Shown: positions 1 to 7,397 of the stretch, in pieces
Numbering within the stretch: the first letter of the stretch is position 1
How the letters are laid out: every line of letters begins with the position of its first letter
Source of the DNA: Thermohalobaculum sp039178805
Lineage (GTDB): Bacteria > Pseudomonadota > Alphaproteobacteria > Rhodobacterales > Rhodobacteraceae
Direction of reading: 5' to 3'
DNA: 12,893 nucleotides
Assembly: GCA_039178805.1 (NCBI GenBank)
Contig: JBCDFC010000139.1
Location: 1-12,893 of the forward strand
Translations under genes and position numbers: made by a program
Notes under the pieces: generated by a model
Database searches by the model: none
What the model saw: only the letters and a program-made list of their open reading frames with translations
Told to the model about the DNA's origin: nothing

Positions 1-744
1 ATCTCCGGCACCTCCCGCGCGCAGCACAGTGGTGGTGAGGCGCCCATCCTCAAGCCGCGGGGGAAGCACGGCCCGAGCCGTCTCCGCCGGACCGACCATG
101 TGGAGCGGGCCGAAATCCATCAGCCTCTCTGCCAGGGCGGCAGTCTCGTCCGCATCCTCGCCCGCATGGACGACACCGTCATGCAGCCAAACCGTCTCGC
201 CCGGCGCGACGAAGGCCGGATCGTCGAGAAGCGTCAGCACGGACAAGCGGTTCGGGCGGAGCGGCAGCGGCTGCGAACCGCCGAGCGCCGCCCGCGCCGC
301 TGCCGGCGTCATCTGCGGTGGCGGAGCTTCGCGCTCCTCAGCGGCGCGCCATAGGATCACGCTGCGACCCTCGCGCCCAGCCTCGTCGATCGCGGCGCTC
401 GCTGCAGCCAAGCGATCCTCCCAATCAGGCGCACTCGCCCAACCGGCATCCATCAGTACCAGGACGGGGCCATCGCCGGACCCGACCAACCGTTCCGAGG
501 GGTTCAAGATCGGTTGCGCGAAGCCGATGATGACGGCGGCAATCGCGACGATGCGCAAAAGAAGCAGCCACCACGGCGTACGCTCAGCCTCCCGCTCTGG
601 ATCTTCGAGACCCAAGAGCAGGCGCACCCCGGGAAAGAGCTGCGCCCGCGGCGACGGTGGGATCGCGCGCAGCAGCCACCAGAGCACGGGCAACGCCACG
701 AGCCCGGCAAGCACGAAGGGTGCGACGAAGCCAAGGCCCAACAT
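1..744 (-). CDS. BatA-like membrane protein, probable DUF4159 family (3' part outside window)
   Basis: The minus-strand frame is open from ATG at 744 to the window edge, giving the first 248 residues; no stop is reached. A GGAGGG ribosome site (751-756) lies 6 nt before this ATG. The N-terminus is BatA-like: a hydrophobic helix at about residues 5-27, a short loop with QLFPGVRLLLGLED (35-48), then a second helix at about 58-80 beginning PWWLLLLR. The exported part after it starts with VLVLMDAGWASAPDW (94-108), which resembles the first strand of a degenerate VWA or Rossmann-like domain. In alphaproteobacterial MoxR-DUF58 operons, the gene in this position is usually a long protein (roughly 900 residues) ending in DUF4159; that domain would lie off the window, so the family call is inference. 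It is last of the four operon genes seen here, 49 nt after the DUF58 gene, and probably anchors the MoxR/DUF58 complex in the inner membrane. Confidence 0.85.
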   Translation of the reverse strand, partial: MLGLGFVAPFVLAGLVALPVLWWLLRAIPPSPRAQLFPGVRLLLGLEDPEREAERTPWWLLLLRIVAIAAVIIGFAQPILNPSERLVGSGDGPVLVLMDAGWASAPDWEDRLAAASAAIDEAGREGRSVILWRAAEEREAPPPQMTPAAARAALGGSQPLPLRPNRLSVLTLLDDPAFVAPGETVWLHDGVVHAGEDADETAALAERLMDFGPLHMVGPAETARAVLPPRLEDGRLTTTVLRAGGAGD

Positions 745-793
745 CACCGGCCCTCCACGTGAACAGCCACTTCACAGCGGGCGCATACGAGCG

Positions 794-1717
794 TCATCGT
801 GCTCCCCCAAGCCAGGCATGGAGCTGAAGCAGCGCCTTGCGTGGGCTCTCATCCGTCCTGTGCAGCAAAAGCTGCCAACCAGCCCTCCGCGCCGCGCGCG
901 AAAGATCGTCCCGGCGCTCCGCCAAGCGTTGGCGATAGCGATCACGTAGTGCGCGCGCCTCGTCGGTCTCGTGCTGGATCGAATGACCGACGCTCTCGAA
1001 CCGGGTCCTGCCGACGAAGGGGAAGTCCTCCTCGACTGGATCGAGCACCTGGACATAGACACCGCCGATCCCACGACCTGCCGCTTTCTCCAAAGCGGGG
1101 AGCACCTGGTCCCGCGGCCCCATAAAGTCCGACAGGAACACCACGCGCCCAGCGCGCGGCAGCTCAAAGTCCGCCGGCGCCCCGAAATCCGGCCCATCGG
1201 CTGCGTGGTCGGCCGAGAGGATCGCGCCCACGCGCTCGAGCTGCTTCTCCCCGGTCCGCGCCCGCTCGGCATCGGTGCCGATCAATCCGAACCGCTCTCC
1301 GCCGCGGCTGAGAAGAACCGACAGCGCCAAGGTGAGGAGAGACGCCCGATCCGCCTTGGTCACACGGCCCGAGCGCGCCTCACGCGCATACTCGCTCGCA
1401 AACTGCATCGAGCGGGCGCGGTCGACCCAGAAGAGCACGGTCTCCGCCGCCTCCCACTCCATCTCACGGATGAAGAGACGGTCGGACCGCGCGGACCGGC
1501 GCCAGTCGATCTGCGCATAACCATCACCCGGCTGGGCACTGCGATATTGCCAGAAAGTCTCGCCCGGGCCCGAGCGCCGCCGACCGTGGACGCCGTGGAA
1601 CGTGGAGGCGACAAGCCGCTCCGCTTCAACCAGAAGCGGCGGCAGCGCGCCTGAGATCCGCTCGCTGTCCCGGCGCAGCCAAGCCGCGCGCTCTGGCGAG
1701 AGCCCAGTCACGCTCAT
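794..1717 (-). CDS. DUF58 domain-containing protein
   Basis: A 307-residue protein. The DUF58 hallmark lies at residues 58-87: YR..QPGD....IDWR.SAR.DRLF.RE.E, followed by the strand VLFWVDRARSM (94-104), where a VWA metal site would begin. The canonical DxSxS reads D99-x-A101-x-S103 here, so one metal-coordinating Ser is Ala. A second acidic strand, VVFLSDF (192-198), fits a VWA-like fold. I chose ATG at 1717 rather than a frame opening at 1801 because the ATG overlaps the upstream stop as ATGA (1714-1717) and has a purine-rich AAAGGGGG site ahead of it; the longer version would overlap the upstream gene by 88 nt. No transmembrane helix or signal is visible, so it is probably cytoplasmic. DUF58 proteins are usual partners of MoxR ATPases, thought to act in complex assembly or envelope stress; the precise client is unknown. 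Confidence 0.93.
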   Translation of the reverse strand: MSVTGLSPERAAWLRRDSERISGALPPLLVEAERLVASTFHGVHGRRRSGPGETFWQYRSAQPGDGYAQIDWRRSARSDRLFIREMEWEAAETVLFWVDRARSMQFASEYAREARSGRVTKADRASLLTLALSVLLSRGGERFGLIGTDAERARTGEKQLERVGAILSADHAADGPDFGAPADFELPRAGRVVFLSDFMGPRDQVLPALEKAAGRGIGGVYVQVLDPVEEDFPFVGRTRFESVGHSIQHETDEARALRDRYRQRLAERRDDLSRAARRAGWQLLLHRTDESPRKALLQLHAWLGGAR

Positions 1718-2429
1718 GGCGCCCCCTTTCCGAGATGCACGAGCGTGCGCAGACGGGCGCCGCGCTCCATTCCGGCATAGCTCATATGCAGCCAGCAGCA
1801 CTGGCGGTCGGCGAGCCCGACCTTCTGAGCGCAGCCGCGCCGGCCCTGTGGCCCACCCCAGCCAAAGATCACCTGCACCGGCGGTCCGATATCGACGTTG
1901 TGGCAGCTCGCCTTAAGCCCCGCCCCCTTGAGGAGCCGCGTACCAAGCCGCAAGGCGCGATTGGTGTTCGTCGGCGGACGGGCGATCTCAGTCGAGAGGA
2001 GGCATGTCGCAGCGCCAGCGGCAAAGGTCACCGCCAGCGCCGGGCCGGCGCCCGGACCACCTTTGGCATAGTAACGCTCACCCACCGCATCGGCGAGATG
2101 CATCGTCTCCGGAAAGCCCTTGCCGGCGGCATCGGCAGGGGCACCGGTGATCTCGGCATACCAGGACCGCCGATCCCCAACTTCCTCCAGACCCGCTTTA
2201 TCGATTAAGGCTTCGGCCGCTTCCTGATCATCGGTGAGCGCCCGGCAGAGATCGAGCGTGAACTTCATCGCAGGCCCAACCGCGTCGAGCTGAACGCCTT
2301 TCGCGGCCACGGGCGAGGCATGGAGGCCGAGCGCGAGCAGCGCGGCGCACGTCAACGCCGGTCCGAGCGCTCGAGCCAAAACCGAACCTCGGGCAATGCC
2401 GCTAGCCGCGATGTCTGACGGGGTCAGCC

Positions 2430-2433
<4 letters not shown>
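1714..2433 (-). CDS. Exported cysteine-containing hypothetical protein within the MoxR operon
   Basis: A 239-residue protein I do not recognise. The start is TTG at 2433, overlapping the MoxR stop as TTGA, with AGAGG 7 nt upstream; an in-frame TTG at residue 19 is an alternative. A signal peptide is evident: Arg-containing n-region, hydrophobic core at about 22-38 and a likely cleavage after SPVAA (40-44). The mature part has six cysteines (C63, C144, C177, C201, C212, C213), three in the C-terminal stretch GCAQKVGLADRQCCW (200-214), which suggests disulfides in the periplasm. Its stop overlaps the next gene by 4 nt, so it is translationally coupled on both sides. Codon use and GC look like the neighbours. 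A secreted protein between MoxR and DUF58 is not the usual layout, so it may be a lineage-specific substrate or partner of the complex; that is inference. Confidence 0.85.
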
Positions 2434-3425
<992 letters not shown>

Positions 3426-3547
3426 TGAGCGCTCTCCTCGCAACCATCTTGGACGGCGACATCTGCAAACCAGAATCAGGCCTGCTGCAATCCCACCCGA
3501 ACCATCCTAAAGTATAGGCGTAGGCGGAAAGGCAAAGGCTCGATCCA
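3426..3547. promoter_or_regulatory. Divergent promoter region between moxR operon and DUF1285 gene
   Basis: This 122-bp gap must carry promoters for both directions. It is more AT-rich than its surroundings around 3505-3520. A TATACT hexamer on the minus strand (3511-3516) is a good -10 candidate for the moxR operon, though I see no matching -35 at 17 nt. The hexamer sits inside a small imperfect palindrome, CCTAAAGTATAGG (3506-3518), which could be an operator or simply the two overlapping -10 boxes. Confidence 0.35.
3434..3439 (-). promoter_or_regulatory. Ribosome binding site deciding the moxR start
   Basis: GAGGAG on the minus strand, 8 nt before ATG 3425. It lies inside the longer reading frame that would begin at 3443, which argues for the shorter start. 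Confidence 0.7.
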
Positions 3548-4192
3548 ATGGTTTCCGACATGAATGAGGGACCGAGCGCCGCAGGCAGCGCCCCAGGAAC
3601 GGCATCCGCGCATGATCCTGGGAAAGCGGACAGTCTCGCCAAGGCGGTCTCTCAGGCCACGAAGGGCGGGAAAAGCCCACCGCCCGTTCACCTTTGGGAC
3701 CCGCCCTTCTGCGGCGACCTGGACATCCGGATCGCACGGAACGGTCAGTGGTGGTATCTCGGCACGCCGATCGGGCGCGAGGCGCTGGTGAAGCTCTTCG
3801 CAAGCGTTCTAAAACTCGAGGACGGCAAGCACTTTCTCGTGACCCCGGTCGAGAAGATAGGGATCACCGTCGACGATGCACCCTTTGTCGCAGTCGACTT
3901 CCGTGCGGAGGAGCGGCCCGACGGCCAAGTGCTGACCTTCATCACCAATGTGGGCGACGAGACGACGGCGGGGCCTGAGAACCCGATCCGCGTCGCGCGC
4001 GACGCGCAGACGGGCGAGCCCTCGCCTTACGTCCATGTCCGCCGGGGTCTCGAAGCGCTGATCGACCGCAAGAGCTTCTACCGCCTCGTCGATATCGGCG
4101 AGATAGAAGCCCATGAAGGCGAGGACTGGTTCGGCCTCCGCAGCCAAGGCCAGTTCTTCCCCATCATTCCCGCCGCCGAACTCCCCGACTGA
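3548..4192 (+). CDS. DUF1285 domain-containing protein
   Basis: A 214-residue protein. After a low-complexity, Ala/Gly/Ser-rich lead of about 45 residues, the DUF1285 core runs from about 46: PPVHLWDPPFCGDLDIRI (45-62), WWYLGTPIGREALVKLFASV (68-87), FLVTPVEKIGI (96-106) and DDAPFVAVDF (109-118), ending with WFGLRSQGQFFPI (194-206). These are the conserved blocks of the family, whose molecular function is not established. No signal or membrane segment is seen, so it is probably cytoplasmic. The upstream site is weak (AAAGG about 10 nt before ATG 3548); ATG at 3560 is an alternative and would lose only four residues. It is divergent from the moxR operon. In many alphaproteobacteria this gene is close to the Nudix and cca genes, from which it is here separated by about 3.2 kb. 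Confidence 0.92.
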   Translation: MVSDMNEGPSAAGSAPGTASAHDPGKADSLAKAVSQATKGGKSPPPVHLWDPPFCGDLDIRIARNGQWWYLGTPIGREALVKLFASVLKLEDGKHFLVTPVEKIGITVDDAPFVAVDFRAEERPDGQVLTFITNVGDETTAGPENPIRVARDAQTGEPSPYVHVRRGLEALIDRKSFYRLVDIGEIEAHEGEDWFGLRSQGQFFPIIPAAELPD

Positions 4193-4205
4193 TTTCTTTC
4201 AGGTC

Positions 4206-4301
4206 CACCCCGGGGTGCCTGGCAATCGACAACAGTCATTGCCGGGCTTGGCCCGTCAATCCAGCGCCAACGACCGTGGATGCCCGGGCCAGGCCCGGGC
4301 A
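4206..4301. repeat. Palindromic intergenic repeat element (REP-like), copy 1
   Basis: A cluster of inverted repeats after the DUF1285 stop. CACCCCGGGGTG (4206-4217) is a perfect palindrome. An arm at 4235-4263, starting GTCATTGCCGGGCTTGG, is an imperfect inverted match to 4277-4305, starting TGGATGCCCGGGCC. Within the second arm, 4281-4301 is a perfect 10-bp inverted repeat around a single base (TGCCCGGGCC, A, GGCCCGGGCA). This is the style of short palindromic elements scattered between genes in alphaproteobacteria. No T-tract follows, so it is not a textbook intrinsic terminator, but it lies between the convergent DUF1285 gene and ATP-grasp remnant and could stop transcription or protect RNA ends. 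Confidence 0.6.
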
Positions 4302-4336
4302 GAACATGAGCGCGTCGGGTCAAAAGGCGTTCAAAC

Positions 4337-4560
4337 CGTGCTCTCCGGCACCGACTACATCGGCGTCGGCACAGCGAGGGTTGAGATCAGCCATCCACCG
4401 CGCGAACGCGCATGCGTCATCGTCGGTTTCGGGGCGATAGACGACGCGTGCGCCCTCTTTGTAGAGCGAGTGCGTCACAACCCGCCCCACGACGATCCAC
4501 ACGCACCAGCCTGCATCGCCCGCGACCGGAGATGTGAGCCGAACACGCCGAGATGGGACC
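4337..4560 (-). pseudogene. Decayed partial copy of the R2K ATP-grasp gene at 5653-6441
   Basis: On the minus strand this translates to a recognisable fragment of the intact gene downstream, including WIVVGRVVTHSLYKEGAR and VVYRPETDDDACAF. By eye, 4379-4508 matches 5804-5933 without gaps at about 109 of 130 bases, and the match continues to 4358/5783. A second block, 4337-4349, matches the gene's last codons at 5657-5669. Between the blocks this copy lacks about 105 bp (35 codons), removing the segment equivalent to residues 221-255, with the E-x-N-x-x-N acidic/Asn motif. The family stop is lost and replaced by a TGA at 4320. At the 5' side similarity fades near 4555 (RLTSP against MLTAP), so roughly the first 150 residues, with the conserved Arg/Lys motif, are absent. 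Translation is unlikely to give an active enzyme. A 115-residue reading frame (4320-4667) spans it but has no convincing start. Confidence 0.8.
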
Positions 4561-4713
4561 ACCTGCAGCATTGCAGCGCCGTTCCCATGCTCCGCGGGCG
4601 TGGCGTCTGCCGACCGACACACGCCACGGGCACTCATCTGCTTGACCGGCACCGTATGCCGCGACACATTCTGCGCGGATAACCGAATGCAAGGTCTCGG
4701 CTGGACTTAAAGC
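4561..4713. other. Non-coding stretch upstream of the membrane protein gene
   Basis: I see no gene here. It separates the ATP-grasp remnant from the membrane protein gene. A possible sigma70-type promoter for the latter is TTGACC (4642-4647), a 17-nt spacer and CACATT (4665-4670); the -10 is poor. No strong ribosome site precedes ATG 4714. Confidence 0.35.
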
Positions 4714-5613
4714 ATGTTCATCAAGGTGTTTTTCTACGGCCCGTTGGCCGCAATCCTTACGTCGCCACTGTTCCTGCTTGCTCTCTTACTCGTGCCACCA
4801 CTGGCACCAATCAACACGGCGGCCACGCTCGTTCCAGCGGCGATCTGGCTCTGCGCCCTATACCTCGCGCAGCGGATCGTGTGCCGGAGTACCGGCCTCG
4901 ATGCCGAGTGGAGCAGACGCTGGTTGCCACGACCGCTTGCATGGCTCTTGCTCGGCGCCCACACGTGGGGGATGGCGACAAGCTTTCGGCTAATCGGCTC
5001 CCTTCTGCTCATTGCCTTCTTCTGGCTCACCTTCACTTCGGCGCAGCACGAAGCCGGACGAGCGCTTATGAGCTGGGAGTGGCTCGGCACCCGCATTTCG
5101 GAGGCGTCGGCCGACACTCCTGTCAAGTTCACCGATCTGCTCCTCGTCCTGCTGACCCTGACGCTGATCACGGTTGCACTCGGCCGGCACCAAGTGGGTG
5201 CCTGCGTGGGAATGCTGACAGGTCAGGGCTTTAGTTTCGGTCTCGCCGTGAGCCAGATCGTCCTCGCCATCCTCTTTGCCGTCGCGGCGCGCAACGGGGG
5301 CGACGCGATGATTGCCGCGCTCACACCGCTGGACCGCGCAATCGGATCTTCGGCGATGGGGCTGGGCATCACCTTTGGCGTTGCGTGGGGCCTCTTCTTC
5401 TCTTTGGTCGCGGTGATGATGAGCACGGCGGCGATCATGTCGATGACGCGGGAGGCAGACGTGCTGTACCGAGCGTTAGCCCAACAAGAGCCCTGGCTTG
5501 CCGAGCACGGCCACACCCTCACCCCTCGGCAGCAGCGCCAGACCTTCTTCGAGGCACTGGCAAACATGGAACGGCTGGCAGGGGCGCATGACCGCGCGCG
5601 GTCAAGGGGGTGA
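4714..5613 (+). CDS. Multi-pass membrane protein of unknown function
   Basis: A 299-residue protein with no family I recognise. Hydrophobic segments fall at about 9-30, 36-54, 74-107 (long enough for one or two helices), 140-157, 172-192 and 211-244 (one or two helices), so six to eight helices in the inner membrane. The C-terminus from about 246 is a soluble, charged tail with QQEPWLAEHGHTLTPRQQRQ (257-276) and a helical end. The start has no clear ribosome site (only AAAGC directly before the ATG), which leaves it less certain, but the long hydrophobic pattern and Arg/Lys placement argue that the frame is real. It stands between the decayed and intact copies of the ATP-grasp gene, on the opposite strand to both, and converges with the intact copy. 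It may have been inserted or carried along when the duplication arose. Confidence 0.7.
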   Translation: MFIKVFFYGPLAAILTSPLFLLALLLVPPLAPINTAATLVPAAIWLCALYLAQRIVCRSTGLDAEWSRRWLPRPLAWLLLGAHTWGMATSFRLIGSLLLIAFFWLTFTSAQHEAGRALMSWEWLGTRISEASADTPVKFTDLLLVLLTLTLITVALGRHQVGACVGMLTGQGFSFGLAVSQIVLAILFAVAARNGGDAMIAALTPLDRAIGSSAMGLGITFGVAWGLFFSLVAVMMSTAAIMSMTREADVLYRALAQQEPWLAEHGHTLTPRQQRQTFFEALANMERLAGAHDRARSRG

Positions 5614-5621
5614 TTGGCATC

Positions 5622-5652
5622 GTGGATACCTGGATCGAGCCCGGGCGTGACG
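5622..5652. repeat. Palindromic intergenic repeat element (REP-like), copy 2, degenerate
   Basis: This 31-bp stretch between two convergent genes begins CGTGGATACCTGG and ends CCCGGGCGTGACG. It matches the second arm of copy 1 (4276-4306, beginning CGTGGATGCCCGG) with a few substitutions. It directly abuts the TAA stop of the ATP-grasp gene (5653-5655), just as copy 1 lies beyond the 3' end of the decayed ATP-grasp copy, so the element may have been duplicated together with the gene. Confidence 0.5.
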
Positions 5653-6441
5653 TTAGCCGTGCTCTCCGGTCGCCTCGATCGCCGCTGCTAGCTGCACCAG
5701 GTCCGCGGCGTAGAAGCCGGCGGCGTTGATGCAGTTCGTTTCGAGCAGTTTCAGGCCCTCTTCGGTCCGGCAGATATCGATGACATAGGCGTCGGCGTAG
5801 CGGGGGTTCAGATCGGCCATCCGTTGCGCGAACGCGCCTGCGTCATCGTCAATCTCCGGGCGATAGACAACGCGCGCGCCCTCTTTGTAGAGTGAATAGG
5901 TCTCGACCCGCCCCGCGACGATCCAGACGCGCCATTCCTTCAGGATGCGGACAGGCGCCGTCAGCATCAGCCGCGTGTCGTGGCGGAGGGAGCCCCTCGG
6001 GATTTCGTCTTCCGACAGCGACAGGACCCGTTCGGCCGTCGCGATGATCTCCGCCGTCGTCCTTACCCGACCCGCCTCCTCCTTGCTGTCCTCGACCGGC
6101 CGCACGAACCACGCCCGCCCGTCATCGGGGAACTTTGCCGGGATCTCCTGCAACGACAGGAAGAGGGCATCTGCTCCGTTCAGCAGATACGGATGCCAGA
6201 CCGTCTCCTCGACGAAGGGCGCAATCGTGTAGACCCCGGGCCGCAGCCCGCGCGCCGCCGCGTAGTGCCGAAGCGTGTATGCCCCGAACAGTACCACAGC
6301 GTTCGGGTCCGGGATCTCAGGCTCCGGCAGCAAATCGCCCACGAAGGGCACCACTTTGTGCCAGCTATGCGCGATCTGGAGCCGGTCGAGCGCGGACCCG
6401 AGGGCCCGCGTATCCTCGAAATCCTGCAGGATCCATTGCAC
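5653..6441 (-). CDS. ATP-grasp domain protein, R2K clade (R2K_3 / DUF4343-like)
   Basis: A 262-residue ATP-grasp protein. Recognisable family blocks are WFVRPVEDSKEEAG (111-124, the conserved Arg with Asp and Lys), KEWRVWIVAGRVETYSLY (168-185), VVYRP (191-195) and the C-terminal LLETNCINAAGFY (232-244) with E234, N236 and N239 as probable Mg-ATP ligands. Family members are predicted to ligate a carboxylate to an amine (peptide or amide bond), but the substrate is not established. The start is GTG at 6441, 2 nt after the stop of the channel gene, with only a weak purine-rich site; coupling to channel translation is likely. No signal or membrane helix, so cytoplasmic. A truncated paralogue lies at about 4337-4560. 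Such proteins are often encoded in accessory or phage-related regions, which fits the interrupted local gene order. Confidence 0.85.
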   Translation of the reverse strand: MQWILQDFEDTRALGSALDRLQIAHSWHKVVPFVGDLLPEPEIPDPNAVVLFGAYTLRHYAAARGLRPGVYTIAPFVEETVWHPYLLNGADALFLSLQEIPAKFPDDGRAWFVRPVEDSKEEAGRVRTTAEIIATAERVLSLSEDEIPRGSLRHDTRLMLTAPVRILKEWRVWIVAGRVETYSLYKEGARVVYRPEIDDDAGAFAQRMADLNPRYADAYVIDICRTEEGLKLLETNCINAAGFYAADLVQLAAAIEATGEHG

Positions 6442-6443
6442 GA

Positions 6444-7337
6444 CTAGCGCCGCTTCTGGCTTTGAGCGGCGCCGTCAGGCTGCGAGGGCTCCGGCGGATC
6501 GCCCGGGAACTCCTCCATATCCGCAACGATCTTGTCCGCCACCTGCTCGGCGAAGCTGCTGGCGAGACGCTCACGATCGTCGCGATGGCGGCGGGCGGCC
6601 ATCAGGGCACTAGCGATGAGGCCCGTGGGCACCGCGATGATGCCGATACCGATCAGCATGATGAAGCCTGTAAAGATCCGGCCCCCAGTCGTGATCGGCA
6701 CCACATCGCCATATCCGACAGTCGTGAGCGTCGCGATTGCCCACCACATGCTCTCGGGGATCGAGGCGAAGGCTTCGGGCTGTACGCTGTGCTCGAAGTA
6801 GTAGATCCCGACAGAGGCGAGGTAGAGCACGATGCCCGCCGCCACCACGACCGCGATCAGCTCCTCGCGCACGCGCCGCACCGCGACGACCAGCCGGCGA
6901 TAGGAGTTGTCGTTCTTCACGAGCTTGAGCAGACGCAACAACCGCAAAAGCCGCAGCGCCCGCAGGCCGAGCGCATCGAAGCCCAGGAACAAGAGCGTCG
7001 GCAGGAACGAGAAGAGATCGACGATCCCCCAGAAACTCGTCGCATAGCGCCACGGCTTCTCCGCCGCGAAGAGCCTCAGCACATACTCAGAGAGAAAAAC
7101 GACCACTGCCACGGTCTCGAACAGGAAGAGCGCGAGCATCACCCACTCGGGGAGGCCCTTGATCGTCTCGACCGCGACGGCGATTGCGGTGATCAGGATG
7201 AAAACGCCTATGAAACGGGGCACGAAGGCGCCGAGGACAGGATCATGGCCCTCCAACGCCGCCCGCAGCGCCGCCCGCATCTTGGCCGAGGCAGTGGCGT
7301 CATCGCCCGACGATCTTGGCGTCTTATCCTCCGCCAT
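6444..7337 (-). CDS. Voltage-gated-type potassium channel (six-helix ion transporter)
   Basis: A 297-residue Kv-like channel. Helices are S1 about 40-58, S2 about 64-87, S3 about 102-119, an S4 voltage sensor at 125-141 with basic residues exactly every third position (R126, R129, R132, R135, K138, K141), S5 about 159-181, a pore helix from about 195, the selectivity filter TTVGYGD (205-211) and S6 about 219-247. The TVGYGD filter predicts K+ selectivity. The C-terminal tail (248-297) is charged, helical at first and then Pro-rich, with no cyclic-nucleotide or RCK domain. I chose ATG at 7337; the frame opens at 7409 but would overlap the divergent Nudix gene. AAGGAG lies 14 nt upstream, rather far, and ATG at residue 20 is an alternative. 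It is the first gene of a two-gene unit with the ATP-grasp gene. Confidence 0.93.
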   Translation of the reverse strand: MAEDKTPRSSGDDATASAKMRAALRAALEGHDPVLGAFVPRFIGVFILITAIAVAVETIKGLPEWVMLALFLFETVAVVVFLSEYVLRLFAAEKPWRYATSFWGIVDLFSFLPTLLFLGFDALGLRALRLLRLLRLLKLVKNDNSYRRLVVAVRRVREELIAVVVAAGIVLYLASVGIYYFEHSVQPEAFASIPESMWWAIATLTTVGYGDVVPITTGGRIFTGFIMLIGIGIIAVPTGLIASALMAARRHRDDRERLASSFAEQVADKIVADMEEFPGDPPEPSQPDGAAQSQKRR

Positions 7338-7397
7338 TGCAGGACCCGCCGCTCCTTGACCTTGTCTCAGGCTCCCCTCGGCGTCACATGACCCCGC

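Noticed and set aside
29..949. Plus-strand open frame of 306 codons, opposite the BatA-like and DUF58 genes
   Set aside because: It is antisense to two well-supported genes, runs across their boundary, is rich in Arg/Ser/Pro as GC-rich shadow frames are, and shows no motif.
4281..4301. Perfect GC-rich inverted repeat as an intrinsic terminator
   Set aside because: One-base centre and no T-tract on either side; better described as part of a REP-like element.
4417..4692. Alternative minus-strand frame over the ATP-grasp remnant
   Set aside because: Out of frame with the recognisable ATP-grasp similarity; no independent support.
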